DNA of 64,000 bases from Blepharisma stoltei (GCA_914767885.1 CAJZBQ010000036.1:558001-622000), one strand, 5' to 3'; shown: positions 11,182-22,790, counted from the first letter of the stretch. Made by a program: numbers and translations. Notes: a model not told the origin generated them from the letters alone.

Positions 11182-11853
11182 TGATAATATAACTGAATCT
11201 TATATAATTTCGAATAAATAAAATTTTGACTGAATTCTGGTATATAAAAACTACAGGAAAATTGTCAGCAAAGATTAGAAAGGTTTTTAAAGGTAAAATG
11301 TATTGAATTTGCTATTTATGATAGAAATAAAGAAATGAAACAATTAGGTGAAAGAATATAAGACATTGATAATACATGCAACTGCGTTTTATTGCTCTTT
11401 TAGTCTATAAGAGAAGATCACTCTTTTAAAGCATAAATATTCATAATAGTCGGATCAATATTGCAATCAATCATTAAGGGCGATTTAGTTCTATTTCAGT
11501 TATCTAAATTTACAAAAATCCAAAATTAGAATGGCAAATCACTGCTTTTGGCTTTGAATTGCAAATAAGATTAAGAAAGATAGCAGAATATTTATGCTAT
11601 ATCCGAATTTGCAAGTAAACGAAGATTTACACCTATTTAGTTAGGAGTTGATCTACAGTCTTCTAAAAAAGGGTGAAATCATTAATAAATAAGAAGTCAA
11701 ATAGGTCTAGCTCTGTCGGAAAGACATATTAAATATAATGAGGATTATCAATTATTATTTATATATAATCATTTTATACTATTATATATAAACACTCTTT
11801 TAGAGCACTAAAGTTATTGTAATTTAAGATTTTGTAAAGGGTTTGTGAATAAT
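11182..11853. other. intergenic stretch between divergent genes
   Basis: No gene under TGA=Trp with TAA/TAG stops. A frame at 11335-11676 stays open to a TGA if TAA/TAG are read as Gln. It shows a weak coding-like excess of G at first codon positions but is not called; see findings. Probably holds two promoters. Confidence 0.5.
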
Positions 11854-12294
11854 ATGGACCCAGAAATCAGAAAGAAAGCAAACATTCTTGAAGCCAGCAG
11901 AAAGTCATACTTTGACAAAATGAACATCCTTGATGATGATATGGAGGTTTTGCTCAGTGAATTCGACCAAATTGAAGAGGAATGCTACTCAAGAAAGAAT
12001 GAGAAATGCTTAAATTTGATAGATAACTACTGGATGTCCCTAAAGCAGTATGATAGAGAAGAATTCAAAGAGAATCGTATTAATAAAAGTAAATGTGATG
12101 ATAAAGTCCCTTTGCACATGAAGATGCCGTCAGATAAAGATGGAATTATCAGATCTAAGAATCAATATGATGTTTGGAGCGCCCATTGGGAATGTGCAAC
12201 ACCCCATCGTGACATAGCAGAAAAGTTCGCACTTAGGAGGGTGAATTTCTTAAAGCAAGCCAACTTAAACCTAAAAAATCAATTTCTTTCTTAA
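11854..12294 (+). CDS. hypothetical protein (146 aa)
   Basis: Starts at the ATG at 11854 and ends at TAA. Charged and helical in the first half, with conserved-looking aromatic residues (W-S-A-H-W-E) in the second. No domain recognised. The PICOT gene follows 90 bases downstream on the same strand. Confidence 0.65.
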   Translation: MDPEIRKKANILEASRKSYFDKMNILDDDMEVLLSEFDQIEEECYSRKNEKCLNLIDNYWMSLKQYDREEFKENRINKSKCDDKVPLHMKMPSDKDGIIRSKNQYDVWSAHWECATPHRDIAEKFALRRVNFLKQANLNLKNQFLS

Positions 12295-12386
12295 ATTTAG
12301 TGAAACATTCCAATTCTTAAATTTATTGATAGGAATATAAGCATAAAAAGAGCTTAGTGGATTTAATTTTGTTTATAAAAATAATT

Positions 12387-13349
12387 ATGTCACTTATATG
12401 GCAAGAGTTTCCTGCTGATTTCTACAAGGTAATTAGAGAGAAATCCTTTACAAATGTAGTGACCCTCTGCTTTGTGTCTCCTGCAATAGAAGCTTGCCAA
12501 AATGTTCTCCATTGCTTTGAAGAGCTCATAAAAATTCACTCCTCCTTGATTGTATCAATTGTTGATGTCGACAATCCTGCAATGAATGAAGTTAAAGAGC
12601 TATATCAAGTACAACGCGTTCCAACAATAGCAGGGATTGTTGGCTTTAAACTGTTAGAAAGACTTGAAAGCGCTGATATTCCTGTGATTGTCTCAAAAAT
12701 CATGGATTGATGTGAAAATCATAATAAGTTAATTGAACAAGTCAAAGAAGAGAACTTCGCAAAAATAAGAGAAATCCTGCAGAAGCCAGGAATGACAATT
12801 TTCATTAAAGGAACACCTCAGCAACCAAGATGCAAGTTTACAAGAAAGCTATTGGAACTTATAAAAGGCTATGAATTTAGCCATTTTGATATTCTGTCTG
12901 ATGACTCAATTAGGGAGTATCTAAAAATTTACTCAAAATGGCCAACTTACCCTCAAGTGTATGTAAACGGCGAATTTATTGGAGGAGTCGACATCGTTGA
13001 AAGCTTGACTAAAACTGGAGAGTTTATAAACTCATCAGGGCAAAATATCAATGATCGGCTTAAAAGACTAGCAAGCATCGATAAAATTGTGCTGTTTATG
13101 AAAGGAGTGCCCGAGAACCCATTTTGTGGCTTTAGCGAGGCGATGGTCCAGCTGCTTGCCAAGTACGATGTGAAATATACATCATTTGATATTTTTAGCG
13201 ATCCATCAGTTAGAGAAGGTCTCAAAGTCTTTTCAAATTGGCCAACTTATCCTCAGTTATACATAGATGGAAATCTCATCGGTGGAATTGATATTGCAAG
13301 ACAAATGGATGAAAGCGGCGAATTAGAGCCGATCTTAAAAGCTAATTAA
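12387..13349 (+). CDS. PICOT / monothiol glutaredoxin-3 homologue
   Basis: 320 aa, with TGA at 12708 read as Trp. Layout is thioredoxin-like (residues 1-105) followed by two glutaredoxin domains (about 125-210 and 225-318), as in GLRX3/PICOT. Each glutaredoxin domain has the W-P-T-Y-P-Q-[VL]-Y cis-proline motif and a G-G-[VI]-D-I motif. The second carries the monothiol active site C-G-F-S. The first has R-C-K-F instead, keeping the Cys but not the motif. The thioredoxin-like domain lacks the C-G-P-C pair. The family binds [2Fe-2S] clusters with glutathione and serves in cytosolic iron-sulfur trafficking. The ATG at 12387 was chosen because the domain begins right after it. Confidence 0.9.
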
Positions 13350-13378
13350 TTTCAATTTACAAATGGTTATTTAATATT

Positions 13379-14671
13379 ATGGTTCAAAGATCGCAAGAAT
13401 ATAACCATCTTATAAGCAGATATTCAGATTATCAAGACAGTAAGCTTACAGCTCAAGATTTAAGTAATTATGCCTCCCCTTCTTATTCTAACTCTTACAA
13501 TGGCTCTGAGTCAAAGTCAAAAGCATATGCTCAAGCTATGAGAAAACTTCAAGAACATATAAGGTTTCTTGAGCAGGAAAATGCTCGTTTGCTTGAAAAA
13601 GCTAACGATAGCGAAAGACGATACTTTCAAGAAAGAGAAATAAACGAAAAAAAATATTTAGAGGAGATCAAAATCCTTTCAGAAAATTTAAAAAAATCTC
13701 AAGAAAGACTACGGGAGTTGGAGGAAGAGCACAGTGGCTGCTTCAGGAAACTGTTAACATTTGAAGATCAGGTGAAACTCAAAGAAAGCCAAATAAATCA
13801 TTTAGAAATTGATGCAAAAAATACGAAAGATCAATTATTAATAGACAATGAAAATTTAAAGCTCCGTATTGAGCATCTAAACAGACAACTAGCAAACAGC
13901 TCAGGTGATGAAGAAGCTCTGCTTGGAAAAATAGAAAAATGTGAAAGAGAAAAAGGAATGCTGCAATCTGAGATCGAAAGGCTGAATAACTGAAATCATC
14001 AACTAGAAAAGGATCTTAAGTTCGCACAAGAGAGGTCCATGAATGAAAAACAAATTATTCAAAAGGATTTCCAAAGTGCTGAGTCAAGTCTTTTGAGTAA
14101 AAATGAAGTATTGCTTGACCAAATAAGAGAACTTGAAATAAAAAACTTGTCAATTGGCAAAGAAAATAGCATGCACATTGACCAAATCAGATTTCTTCAA
14201 AGAGAAATTGAAGATTTGAGGAGTAGCAGATCGTTAACTGCGAGAAATGTAAGTCCTAAGCCCAGAGTAACATCTACAGTCACTCCTAAAAAGCCTGCTT
14301 TAAGGACGAAATCTGCAATTAAGGGAAAAGATCTAAGCCATTCTCTTTCATCTTCAACTTTCAGGGCTAACCGGCATATAAATCTAGGTTGCTTCAAAAG
14401 AGACACATCTAAAGAAAGCATAAGGTCTGGCTCTCATTCTAGATCTGTCAGTCCAAAACCGAATTCTGACAATGATTTGCCAAGACGAATAAGTAGGCTA
14501 GAAAGGGAGCTGCAGGATCTAAATAAAGACTATAGGCATTTACTTCATATGTCCAATAGTGAATCCAGCAACTTCGGAAACTTAAAAAATGAAATCAGCA
14601 GTATCGCCTTAGAAATGGAAAGAAAAGGAGACGAGCTATATCAGCTGAAAAAGAAAAACCAAGGCTATTAA
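13379..14671 (+). CDS. long coiled-coil protein
   Basis: 430 aa, with TGA at 13991 as Trp. Heptad-rich coiled coil from about residue 55 to 280, then a Ser/Arg/Pro-rich linker and a further short coiled coil at the C-terminus. The gene starts 30 bases after the PICOT stop. Composition suggests a cytoskeletal or basal-body scaffold, but nothing fixes the function. Confidence 0.75.
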
Positions 14672-14783
14672 CTTCAATTTAACTTTAATCATTTCTTAAA
14701 AGCCTATTTTATGGTGTCTACTTTTTTTCCATTTTTATACCATGTATTTGATTTTATATAATAAGCAAGAATTAATAAATGCC

Positions 14784-15287
14784 CTATTTTAAATGAAGGG
14801 TAAGTTTTTCGCCAATGTCCATATCTCTTACCATTTTACAGAACTCAGGGTAAGAAATTTTCCCATCGAAATCTTCATCAGCTCTAATTAGTGTTCTGTC
14901 AACCAGCTGCTGCAGTTGAATGTCAGTTAAATTATTTCCAACCATCATTTTTAGTACTCTAAAGAGCTCTCCGTTGGAAATAAAGCCGTCTTTGTCCATA
15001 TCGTAGATCGAGAATAAGAAGCGCAGCTTATCGTCTTCTGATCCTGCTTCGGAAAGCTTGGAAAGGCCTGTAACAAACTCATAGAAAGAAATATTGCCAT
15101 CTCCATTCTTATCAAACACAGAAATTACACGCTGAACCAGTGGATTCTGAGCGAGCTCTGGAATATCGAAAAATTCATTAGGTTCGAGCATTCCACTTCC
15201 ATCTATATCTAGGCGCCTGAATCTTTGCTCAAGCATTAAAAGTTCTTCTTGGCTGAAAGGAATTTCTCTTGATATTTCCACTCCCAT
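14784..15287 (-). CDS. calcineurin B regulatory subunit
   Basis: 167 aa with four EF-hands. Loops start D-I-D-G-S-G, D-K-N-G-D-G, D-M-D-K-D-G and D-E-D-F-D-G. It begins M-G-V-E-I-S, compatible with N-myristoylation on Gly2 as in calcineurin B. Length and spacing match the family. It would bind calcineurin A and confer calcium dependence on that phosphatase. No introns or inserts. Convergent with the coiled-coil gene. Confidence 0.93.
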   Translation of the reverse strand: MGVEISREIPFSQEELLMLEQRFRRLDIDGSGMLEPNEFFDIPELAQNPLVQRVISVFDKNGDGNISFYEFVTGLSKLSEAGSEDDKLRFLFSIYDMDKDGFISNGELFRVLKMMVGNNLTDIQLQQLVDRTLIRADEDFDGKISYPEFCKMVRDMDIGEKLTLHLK

Positions 15288-15519
15288 TTTTAATTATAAC
15301 TAAAGCTATTTGAAATACTGAAGCCAGTGATTATTTATTACGAATTTTATATTAATATTTGTTGAGTTAGGATTCAATGAATATGCATTTTAGCTTTGCT
15401 ACTTAAGATGCGGTGAAAATGAGAAAAGAAGCTTAAGTGGCCTTCAATTTTTGCATTTGATTATTAATTGTATTTAAAAGATGAAATATGATATAATAAA
15501 ATTTTTACTATAAAGAAAT

Positions 15520-16404
15520 ATGACGAGACAAGAAGGGGATAATTGATTAGAAAGTACTGAAGTTTATACTTTTTGGGGGTATGGAAAGCTCTTAGAGAAA
15601 AGCGCAACTAAGGCTATAGTAAAATTTTCTTGGGGCGGAATAGGATATATTGAGCCAAATTCAATCAGCAATATTGTCACAATAAAAGTGAAATGCTTTG
15701 CAAAAGTTCGAAAATTGTTATCGTTCGACTGAGACATTTCCCATAATTTCTCTAATCTATTTTCTCAGTTGAAAAATCAATATTCGCTACCTCCAGGAAC
15801 AATAATCAAGCTATATTATCCAATGGGATCTATAAAAGAAATAAAAGCTGCAGACTCTCCTTTATCCCTCAAGCTAAAATCCAATTCAACTTTCATTGCT
15901 TTGCTAAGGCAAAACTTTTATTTTAACGAAAACAAAAAAGCAAACAACATAGAAATCTCGAATAATTGTTTGACAGCTTCAAAAAAAACTGAAGAAGAAT
16001 TCGAAACAGTGCTTTGCAATATAAGTTTATCATCTGAGCTTTACACATGGGAAATGACAATTGATTTAATCGTAGATGACGATGATGTATTCATAGGAGT
16101 TGCTGATGAAAACGTAGCATTATATGGTCACCCGCCTGATGTAGGCTTATTCTGGGGAATAAGATGTAGTGGAGGCAAAAAGTTCCGTCCAGAAACTGGG
16201 ATTGAAGATTATTTTGGTGAAAGTGTGCAAACTGGAGACGTTGTTGGGGTTAAGCTTGAATATAAAGGTGACCAAGGATGAATCAGTTTTCAAAAAAATG
16301 GCAAGGATTATGGAGTTGCGTATAAAAATGTCCCTATAAACGTCTATCCAGCTGTTTCATTATATTATAAGAGAGCTCAAGTGTCTTTAAATTGCAAGGC
16401 TTAA
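15520..16404 (+). CDS. SPRY-domain protein
   Basis: 294 aa from the ATG at 15520 to TAA 16402-16404. TGA is read as Trp at 15544, 15730 and 16279; the last falls in the SPRY core (Q-G-[W]-I-S-F). Residues about 165-285 form a B30.2/SPRY-type beta sandwich, with the motifs F-I-G-V-A-D, L-F-W-G and a Y-P-A-V-S-L-Y-Y strand near the end. The N-terminal half is less typical. SPRY domains bind protein partners; no catalytic domain is present. Confidence 0.78.
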
Positions 16405-16708
16405 AATATATTTCTCTAAGCATCGGATCTGTCTCAGACAGAATTTCAAAAGAAATAAAATTGAAAATTGTTAAAATTTTGCATTTTGAGCTAAATATAT
16501 GATTTATTGTTGCAAAATAATTATTCATAGATTAATTATTGTTTTAATTGTATTTATTTAGCTTGATAGTAGACTTAAATTCTTAGTTAAATTTATTAAG
16601 ATTGCATTGATTTTATTGAAGTAAATTGCATCGAGCTGAAGCTAAAATCCATATGATAACGATTTATATTATATTCCAAAAATATTCTTATTCTTCACTT
16701 ATTTTAAG
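16405..16708. other. AT-rich intergenic stretch
   Basis: Lies between convergent genes. No gene, repeat or RNA signature seen. Confidence 0.6.
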
Positions 16709-17128
16709 TTAGTCACATATTAATGGGTTGCCAGTGATTGCTTGCTCTCTTCCCATATGAACAATATTATAATAATTGCTTTCAGAAGTTACTCCCACAT
16801 CTGCATAGTATTTACATTTGACGTCTTCTTCCCATCCTCTTCTTTTGATTTTAACTGGCATGCCTCTAAAAAAAACAATCAAGGCTGGAGTTCCAATAAT
16901 ACCGAAACCAGAAGCAATGCTAAATAGCTTATCTGCATCTACAATGAAAATATCTTGTTCAGAACTTTCTGCTTTTATTTTTCGGAAAATTCGAGCAGCA
17001 TGGAGACTAAATGGATTTCATTTCTCAACAAAGAGGACAAATCTGGGCTTTCTGTCTTCGCAGCTGAATAGTAATTACGATTTGTTGAGCTCTGAGTTTA
17101 CTTGATTCCATTCATCAAGCTGCTCCAT
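16709..17128 (-). CDS. thioredoxin-fold protein (134 aa), one 15-nt intron
   Basis: Start at the complement of 17126-17128; exons 17128-17079 and 17063-16709. The intron at 17064-17078 (15 nt, GT..AG) removes an in-frame TAA. TGA codes Trp in E-K-W-N-P-F. The fold is suggested by an F-V-L-F-V-E strand, the D-I-F-I-V-D-A-D strand, a G-T-P-A-L cis-Pro region and I-V-F-F-R-G, the order seen in thioredoxins. The usual C-x-x-C is replaced by W-N-P-F-S, so redox activity is unlikely (inference). Confidence 0.7.
17064..17078 (-). other. 15-nt intron
   Basis: Sense strand runs GTAATTACTATTCAG. Removal keeps the frame and removes a TAA; the downstream exon continues the thioredoxin-like protein. Confidence 0.85.
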
Positions 17129-17158
17129 TTTAGTTAATAAATATAAAAAGTTGAGTTT

Positions 17159-18058
17159 TTATTGCTTAGTAATAGGATATGAATAGCCTTGAGGCTGTGA
17201 ATTATAATATTGAGGTTGACCAATTGCTGGAGGTCCATTAGGATAAGCTGAATAACTTTGCGGTCCAGGAGGTGGATATTGGTATGGTTGAGGATAAATT
17301 GGCTGTCCTGCTGGGTATGCTACTTGAGGGTTATAAGGAGTAAACCCTTGCTGAGCTTGGATTGGGCTACTTATGTGAACTATCTGAGTTGTTTCAACTG
17401 CTGGAATTCCGATTGCTTCTAATCTTCTTGCATAAATTGCTCCTCTACCTACAATTATAAAGGCTATCAAAATAATCGGAAAAATTATCATCAAGAATAA
17501 AGATAAATTTGGCCCATCACTTGCACATATAACTATCTCATTCTCACTTTGATCACTATTTTTACATTTTCCATTAAATCTTGCACTTGTAAGACCTACC
17601 CAAGATAAGAAAGCAATGTAATGAAGTAAGCAGGCGCTTGATGAGCAGCAAAATGATAGCCAAAAGCAATTAACGCTAAAAATAAAGCATACCAATATTA
17701 TAGCTCACACAACTATACAGATAAGCGAAATAACTTCAAATAAAATATAAACTGCTGCCCCACTATTTAAGTCAGTAATAAAATCGCATAAAACATTATT
17801 AGTATCAGTGCATTCAGAATTGTCATCACAAATATCATCCTTTAGATCAGTATATGAAGATTCTTTAATGCAATAGATTTCACTATCTGTAACTGCTACA
17901 AGTGAGCCTTCGAAAGAGTATGTTGTTTTCGTTTCAACCCATTGCTGGGTTCCTAAAGTACCTATAATGCATGAAAATAGCAGAGCCTGAAGAATAAAAA
18001 ATACAGTTCATAGTAATTTATGATCGACCCCATATACCTTGAGCTTCAAGATGCCCAT
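17159..18058 (-). CDS. four-TM protein with Pro/Tyr/Gln-rich tail, paralogue A
   Basis: 299 aa with TGA as Trp. Hydrophobic segments lie near residues 15-40, 120-145, 150-180 and 205-230, with a Cys-bearing loop (C-I-K-E-S-S, I-C-D-D, E-C-T-D) between the first two and a C-C-S-S-S-A-C motif in the middle. The C-terminal 80 residues are a low-complexity cytosolic tail with P-A-G-Q-P-I-Y-P-Q-P-Y-Q-Y repeats. Clearly paralogous to the neighbouring gene at 18345-19298. Function unknown; the four-helix layout with a Cys loop recalls tetraspan or claudin-like proteins only in outline. Confidence 0.75.
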
Positions 18059-18344
18059 AAGATAATATTATAGATTGATTAAATTAAATTTTACTTTAAA
18101 GATGAATTTAAGTTATTTAGCATTCTGCTCTATAGTTTTATAAAGTTGTCTATTAAGATAATTATTTATTTTCAAATTAAGCTATTATTTATATGACAAT
18201 AAATAGATTGATTGAAACAAAAATAATATTTTCAAAATATATTTTACAAATAACCTGCTAAAACTATTTGCGTTACATATTTTATGTCCTTTTTATGTAT
18301 TAATTGAAATCCAAATAAGTAATTAATACTGTTTTATTATTAAA

Positions 18345-19298
18345 TTATTTTTTATCATAAGATGGACCAAAATTTTGCGATTCTACTTGATTTGTACGAA
18401 GAGGAGCATTTTGATATGCATCATAAAAGAGAGGCTGAGCCACTAGTGGCGAGAAAAAGCCTTGTGATTGTCCGCTATAATTTTCCCGTGCATTAGGAGG
18501 ATATTGGTAAGGCTGAGGAATAATCGGCTGCCCTGCTGGGTATACTGTTGGCACTCCTTGACTATAAGGAGCATATCCAGGCTGAACAAACATTTGCACT
18601 TGATTTGAGTTATTTATTTCACTCACTCCAATTACTCGACCCCTGATAGCTTCTAATCTCTTTACACGAATTGTTTTTGAACCTATGATGATAAAAGCTA
18701 TCAAAATAATAGGAAACACTACAACCAAAAATAAGGATAGACTAGGTCCATCTTTTGCACATAATGCTGGAGCTTCATCGCTATTTCGAATATCACTATC
18801 ACAGTCTCCATTAAAATTTGTATTTGATCAGCCCATCCAAGATAAAAATGCTATATAATGAAAAATGCATGAAGTCGAAGAGCAGCAAAATGATATAGCA
18901 AAGCAGTTGATGCTACAAATAAAGCAGACTAATATTATAGCTCATATAATAGTGCAAATTATGGCAATAATTTCTAATACAACATACAACGATCCGCAAT
19001 TGTCTAGATTTTTGAACATTTCGCAATAGGCATCGTTAGTATCTTGGCATTTACTTTTATAAACACAAAAATCAGATCGAAGATCGTTATACGAAGATTT
19101 ACTAATACAGTCTATATCACTATCTGTAACTCATGTCAGGTCTCCCTTTCAAGTGGCGTGGTCGTATTTCATTTCAACTCAGTTCTTTGCTCCTAAAGTT
19201 CCAATCATGCAAGATATAAGCAATCCTTGGAGTGCTAAGAATATAATCCAAAATATTTTATGATCAATCCCATAGACTTTGAGTCTTAAAATAGTCAT
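18345..19298 (-). CDS. four-TM protein with Pro/Tyr/Gln-rich tail, paralogue B
   Basis: 317 aa with at least five TGA=Trp codons. It is the tandem paralogue of 17159-18058: both share the start L-[KR]-L-K-V-Y-G-[VI]-D-H-K, the F-C-C-S-S-[ST] motif, the F-P-I-I-L-I-A-F-I-I helix and the P-A-G-Q-P-I tail. Same strand, about 290 bp apart. Ends at TAA. Confidence 0.75.
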
Positions 19299-19343
19299 CT
19301 TTAATTAATATCCAAAAACTAGAAATTAATTCGATTTTAAATT

Positions 19344-19976
19344 TTAGCCCATTAAATAAGCATTCTTGCTGCCACCGACTTTGCAATTCTCGTTAATTTC
19401 TGTTCGGCAGAAAAGAAACAGCAGTCCGCTTAGCACTCCAAAGCACAGAGCAATATACATGAATACTTCGGCTTCTTGTGTTTTTACTTCATAATCGTCA
19501 TCATAGTATTTTGGTGGACTGACTGAGTAGATTTTGCTCACAAAAATGTAAAGGACAACGCTTAGGGCATAAATTGCTGGATATATAAAGTTTTCGACAT
19601 CATGAATAAGCGCAAGGGTAAAGTTTTGCATGCAAGACTTGAGTATAAGACTTGCAACACTGTAAAGCCAAAATAAGTGGGCAAGAGCAGAAAAGACCAC
19701 AAATAGGATTCCACCTGTTTTAAAATCGTCTATATTGTCGCATATCTTGTCAGGTAAGTATTTCTTGTTGCATCAATGGTCTTTGAATTCTTGGAATGTT
19801 CCTGTCGCTTCTACAGTAATAGAATATGTTGTAGTTTGAGTGGTCAGGTTAATCATTCCAATATAATAATTCTTCATAAATTTGAAGACATCTGTGAAAC
19901 AAACTGTCAAAGCAAATATGAAGTATAAGGTATCAAGGCTCAACTTGATCAAGATTTTGGTCTTTGTGGAAACCAT
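19344..19976 (-). CDS. four-TM hypothetical protein (210 aa)
   Basis: Starts at ATG 19976, TGA at 19773 is Trp, ends at TAA 19344. Four hydrophobic segments, near residues 10-30, 90-115, 130-155 and 170-195, with a Cys-bearing loop after the first. No proline tail. It is head-to-tail with the two paralogues above and may be a distant third member; the sequence similarity is weak by eye. Confidence 0.65.
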
Positions 19977-20713
19977 AAATGTTGAAGAAATTACAAAAAT
20001 GACATTTCTTTCGTCATTATTTGATTCAACTAGCTAAAAGAAGAGATCAGAAAAGAATAGATTTCGAATAAGATTATCTAGTGATCAATATCAAGGAGGC
20101 TTTGTAAAACAAGTGAACAAATTCAACAAAAAAAATCAAGAAATATTTTTGGGGGAAATTATTTTATTTAATGTTTTTATAAAACTAGTTAATATATTCA
20201 AGAATAATGGCTAGCAAATTTACTATAAAATTCAATATATCCTTAAGTACAAGTAAAAAATATTACCTTTAAGATGTCTTGGCAGAATATAATTACGTGT
20301 TATTAGTTAATCCATTTTCAAATTGAAAATAAACAATAGTTATAAATTATAACCCAATAAAACTTGTTTAATAATAAAATAAAAGCAAGTCTTATTTCAA
20401 ATTTCAGATTTTCTGGAGATCGTAATATCCCTCATGAAAATTTTACCAATAGTCACTTTCAGTATCAAGTTCAAAACTTGTTCTATAAAATCATTTTTTA
20501 GCAAGTCAGGGCTGTTTTAATGTGCCCTTTGAGGATAAGAATGCATATATATAAATAAATCAACTCAAATAATTCTAAATTGTTCAAAATCAAATTCTCA
20601 TTAATTTCTTTGCCAAAAATCCCATTATAGGCCTTATTTAATAACGTAAAAATTTATTTTCTAATAGAAGGAACGTGATAAATAGGGTCGCCAGAAAGTT
20701 TATAATTATAATT
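19977..20713. other. AT-rich intergenic stretch
   Basis: Between divergent genes. No gene under the code in use, and no repeat recognised. A long frame lacking TGA exists but has flat base use across codon positions, as in non-coding DNA. Confidence 0.55.
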
Positions 20714-21181
20714 ATGGAAGAGCAAGAAGAAAAAATATTTGTCCCGATTCCCATTCATTGGAATTCCGTTGGTCCTGGGCTAAGCCTTATTGCCCAGCTC
20801 TCCAATGAACTTCTCGCTGAAAGAGAGAAGTGTGCGCAATTATCTCAAGAACTGGAATCAGAAAAAGTAAAATATCAACAACTAGAGTCCTGCTTGTCTT
20901 CCTTCGTACCCGAAGATAAAGCAAAAATGCCTAGAATTGAGAGCTGAAACTCAATTGCAAGCACCGCTGCAGAGTTTGAAGATGAAAAACCGCTGGTTGG
21001 AATATATCCTCCGCATGTAAGAGAGCAAAAAATTTTAAAATATAAAATGAAGCTTAAAAAATACAGGCAAAAAGTGAGGATCTCAAGATCATTCAAGGGC
21101 AGGAGTGAAACTGCGAAGCAAAAACTGAGGGTCAAAGGAAAATTCGTAAAAAGCTTTGACAATAATCTAAATGATTTGTAA
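20714..21181 (+). CDS. CCT-motif protein
   Basis: 155 aa, TGA at 20945 as Trp, ends at TAA 21179-21181. The C-terminal 45 residues match the CCT motif (CONSTANS/TOC1 type): R-E-Q-K-I-L-K-Y-K, a basic middle, R-I-S-R-S-F-K-G-R-S, then R-V-K-G-K-F-V-K at the end, all in the usual spacing. Upstream is a short coiled coil. In plants CCT domains mediate nuclear import and DNA or NF-Y binding; a role in transcription here is inferred from the motif alone. Confidence 0.8.
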
Positions 21182-21647
21182 AACTTTAATAAAAGAGCTT
21201 TAAAATTATGTTTACTATTGAATTACTGACTGGCCATCTTGAATTCTTTAAAAAGTCAGTCTTATGGCTAATTTTTTTTATTGTCAAAATCAGTTTTAAA
21301 ACTAGCCACCTGCGGAATAATTATTTATACTTATTACTGAAGCATAGGATCTTATTTGTATTTAATATTCAAATATATAAATTTTTGCTTTATAGCAATA
21401 ATTGACAAAATTAAAGAATGAGCTGTTATATTAAAGAAGTTATGATTGGTTCAATTGCAAATAGTGACAATAAATCAAAAAAATGCCCATTGATTACCCA
21501 TGAAATAAATATTTTTAAACATTTAAGCTTTTATATAAGTCTCCCATGTTCTCAATAGCTTCTAAATCCAAAACTAGATCATTCAGAAAGCAATTCTTAA
21601 ATAAAATGTGAATTAAATTCAAATATCATTAGGCTATAAAGTAAAAC
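21182..21647. other. AT-rich intergenic stretch
   Basis: Leader of the GSK3 gene. No gene or repeat recognised. Confidence 0.6.
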
Positions 21648-22790
21648 ATGGAGAGACCAAGCAACAGGGTATCAAAGAATAGTGTCGCTCACAATGTGTC
21701 ATCCGCCTCTGTCAGAAGACGTGTAGGAGAGCTAAGTGACTCCATGAGCAGGATGAGCATTGACGAAAGAAGGGGAGGGAGTGGAAATTTCACCTATAAT
21801 GCTGACAAGCAGATTGGCCAAGGTAGCTTTGGTGTTGTCTACCAAGCCACAATCGCTGAAACCGGCGAAACTGTTGCCATAAAAAAAGTCCTACAAGACC
21901 CTAGGTACAAAAATCGCGAACTCCAGATAATAAAGGAACTGACGCACCCAAATATCGTGACATTCCGCCATGCATTCTATACAAATGGTGAAAAGCCAAA
22001 CGAGCTCTACCTCAACGTCGTTATGGACTTTGTCAACGAAACAGTGTACCGGGTGACTAAGCACTACAACAGAATGAGGCAGCCAGTGCCGATTTTGCTA
22101 GTAAAGCTTTATAGTTACCAAATAATGCGAGCACTAGCTTATATCCACGCTATGGGTGTTTGCCATAGAGATATCAAGCCTCAAAATGTGCTCGTCGATA
22201 CTAACTTTCACCGTATTAAGCTTTGTGACTTTGGGTCAGCTAAGAAATTGGTCAAAGGAGAGCCTAATGTTTCTTATATATGCTCGAGATATTATAGAGC
22301 TCCTGAACTGATTTTTGGAGCTACTGACTATACACCTGCAATTGATGTTTGGAGCGCAGGTGCTGTCGTTGGGGAACTTCTGTTAGGACAGCCTCTCTTC
22401 CCAGGTGAAAGCGGTGTTGACCAGCTTGTAGAAATCATAAAAATATTGGGCACTCCCACGAGGGAACAAATTCGTGACATGAATCCCAACTACACCGAAA
22501 ATCACTTCCCTCAAATAAGGCAACACCCTTGGAATCGAGTCTTCAAGTCAAGAACTCCACAAGATGCCATTGACTTCGTCTCCACCTTGCTCGTTTATTC
22601 TCCGAATTTGAGACCGACAGCTTTAGAGTCCTTGCAGCATCCTTTCTTTGACCAGCTCAGAGATGAAGCTACCCGACTGCCAAACGGAGACCCACTTCCT
22701 CCTCTTTTTAACTGGACTGCGGAAGAACGAGAAAGATACAACCCAGACTTGGTCAGAGCTCTAACCCCATCGTGGTACCAGCCTTCTTAA
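21648..22790 (+). CDS. glycogen synthase kinase 3 (shaggy-type)
   Basis: 380 aa, full length. Kinase core: G-Q-G-S-F-G at residues 57-62, catalytic Lys79 in [13 protein letters not shown] at 173-180, D-F-G at 194-196, and the activating Tyr at about 210 in [13 protein letters not shown]. The R, R and K that form the primed-phosphate pocket of GSK3 appear conserved (R-Y-K, S-R, K-K-L-V-K). The N-terminal 45 residues are Ser/Arg-rich. No TGA codon, insert or intron. CK1, another kinase that often acts on the same substrates, is directly downstream. Confidence 0.96.
   Translation: MERPSNRVSKNSVAHNVSSASVRRRVGELSDSMSRMSIDERRGGSGNFTYNADKQIGQGSFGVVYQATIAETGETVAIKKVLQDPRYKNRELQIIKELTHPNIVTFRHAFYTNGEKPNELYLNVVMDFVNETVYRVTKHYNRMRQPVPILLVKLYSYQIMRALAYIHAMGVCHRDIKPQNVLVDTNFHRIKLCDFGSAKKLVKGEPNVSYICSRYYRAPELIFGATDYTPAIDVWSAGAVVGELLLGQPLFPGESGVDQLVEIIKILGTPTREQIRDMNPNYTENHFPQIRQHPWNRVFKSRTPQDAIDFVSTLLVYSPNLRPTALESLQHPFFDQLRDEATRLPNGDPLPPLFNWTAEERERYNPDLVRALTPSWYQPS

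Noticed and set aside
20002-20534. Long frame open if TAA/TAG are Gln
   Set aside because: G content is the same at all three codon positions, as in non-coding DNA; no signal or domain. Judged chance.
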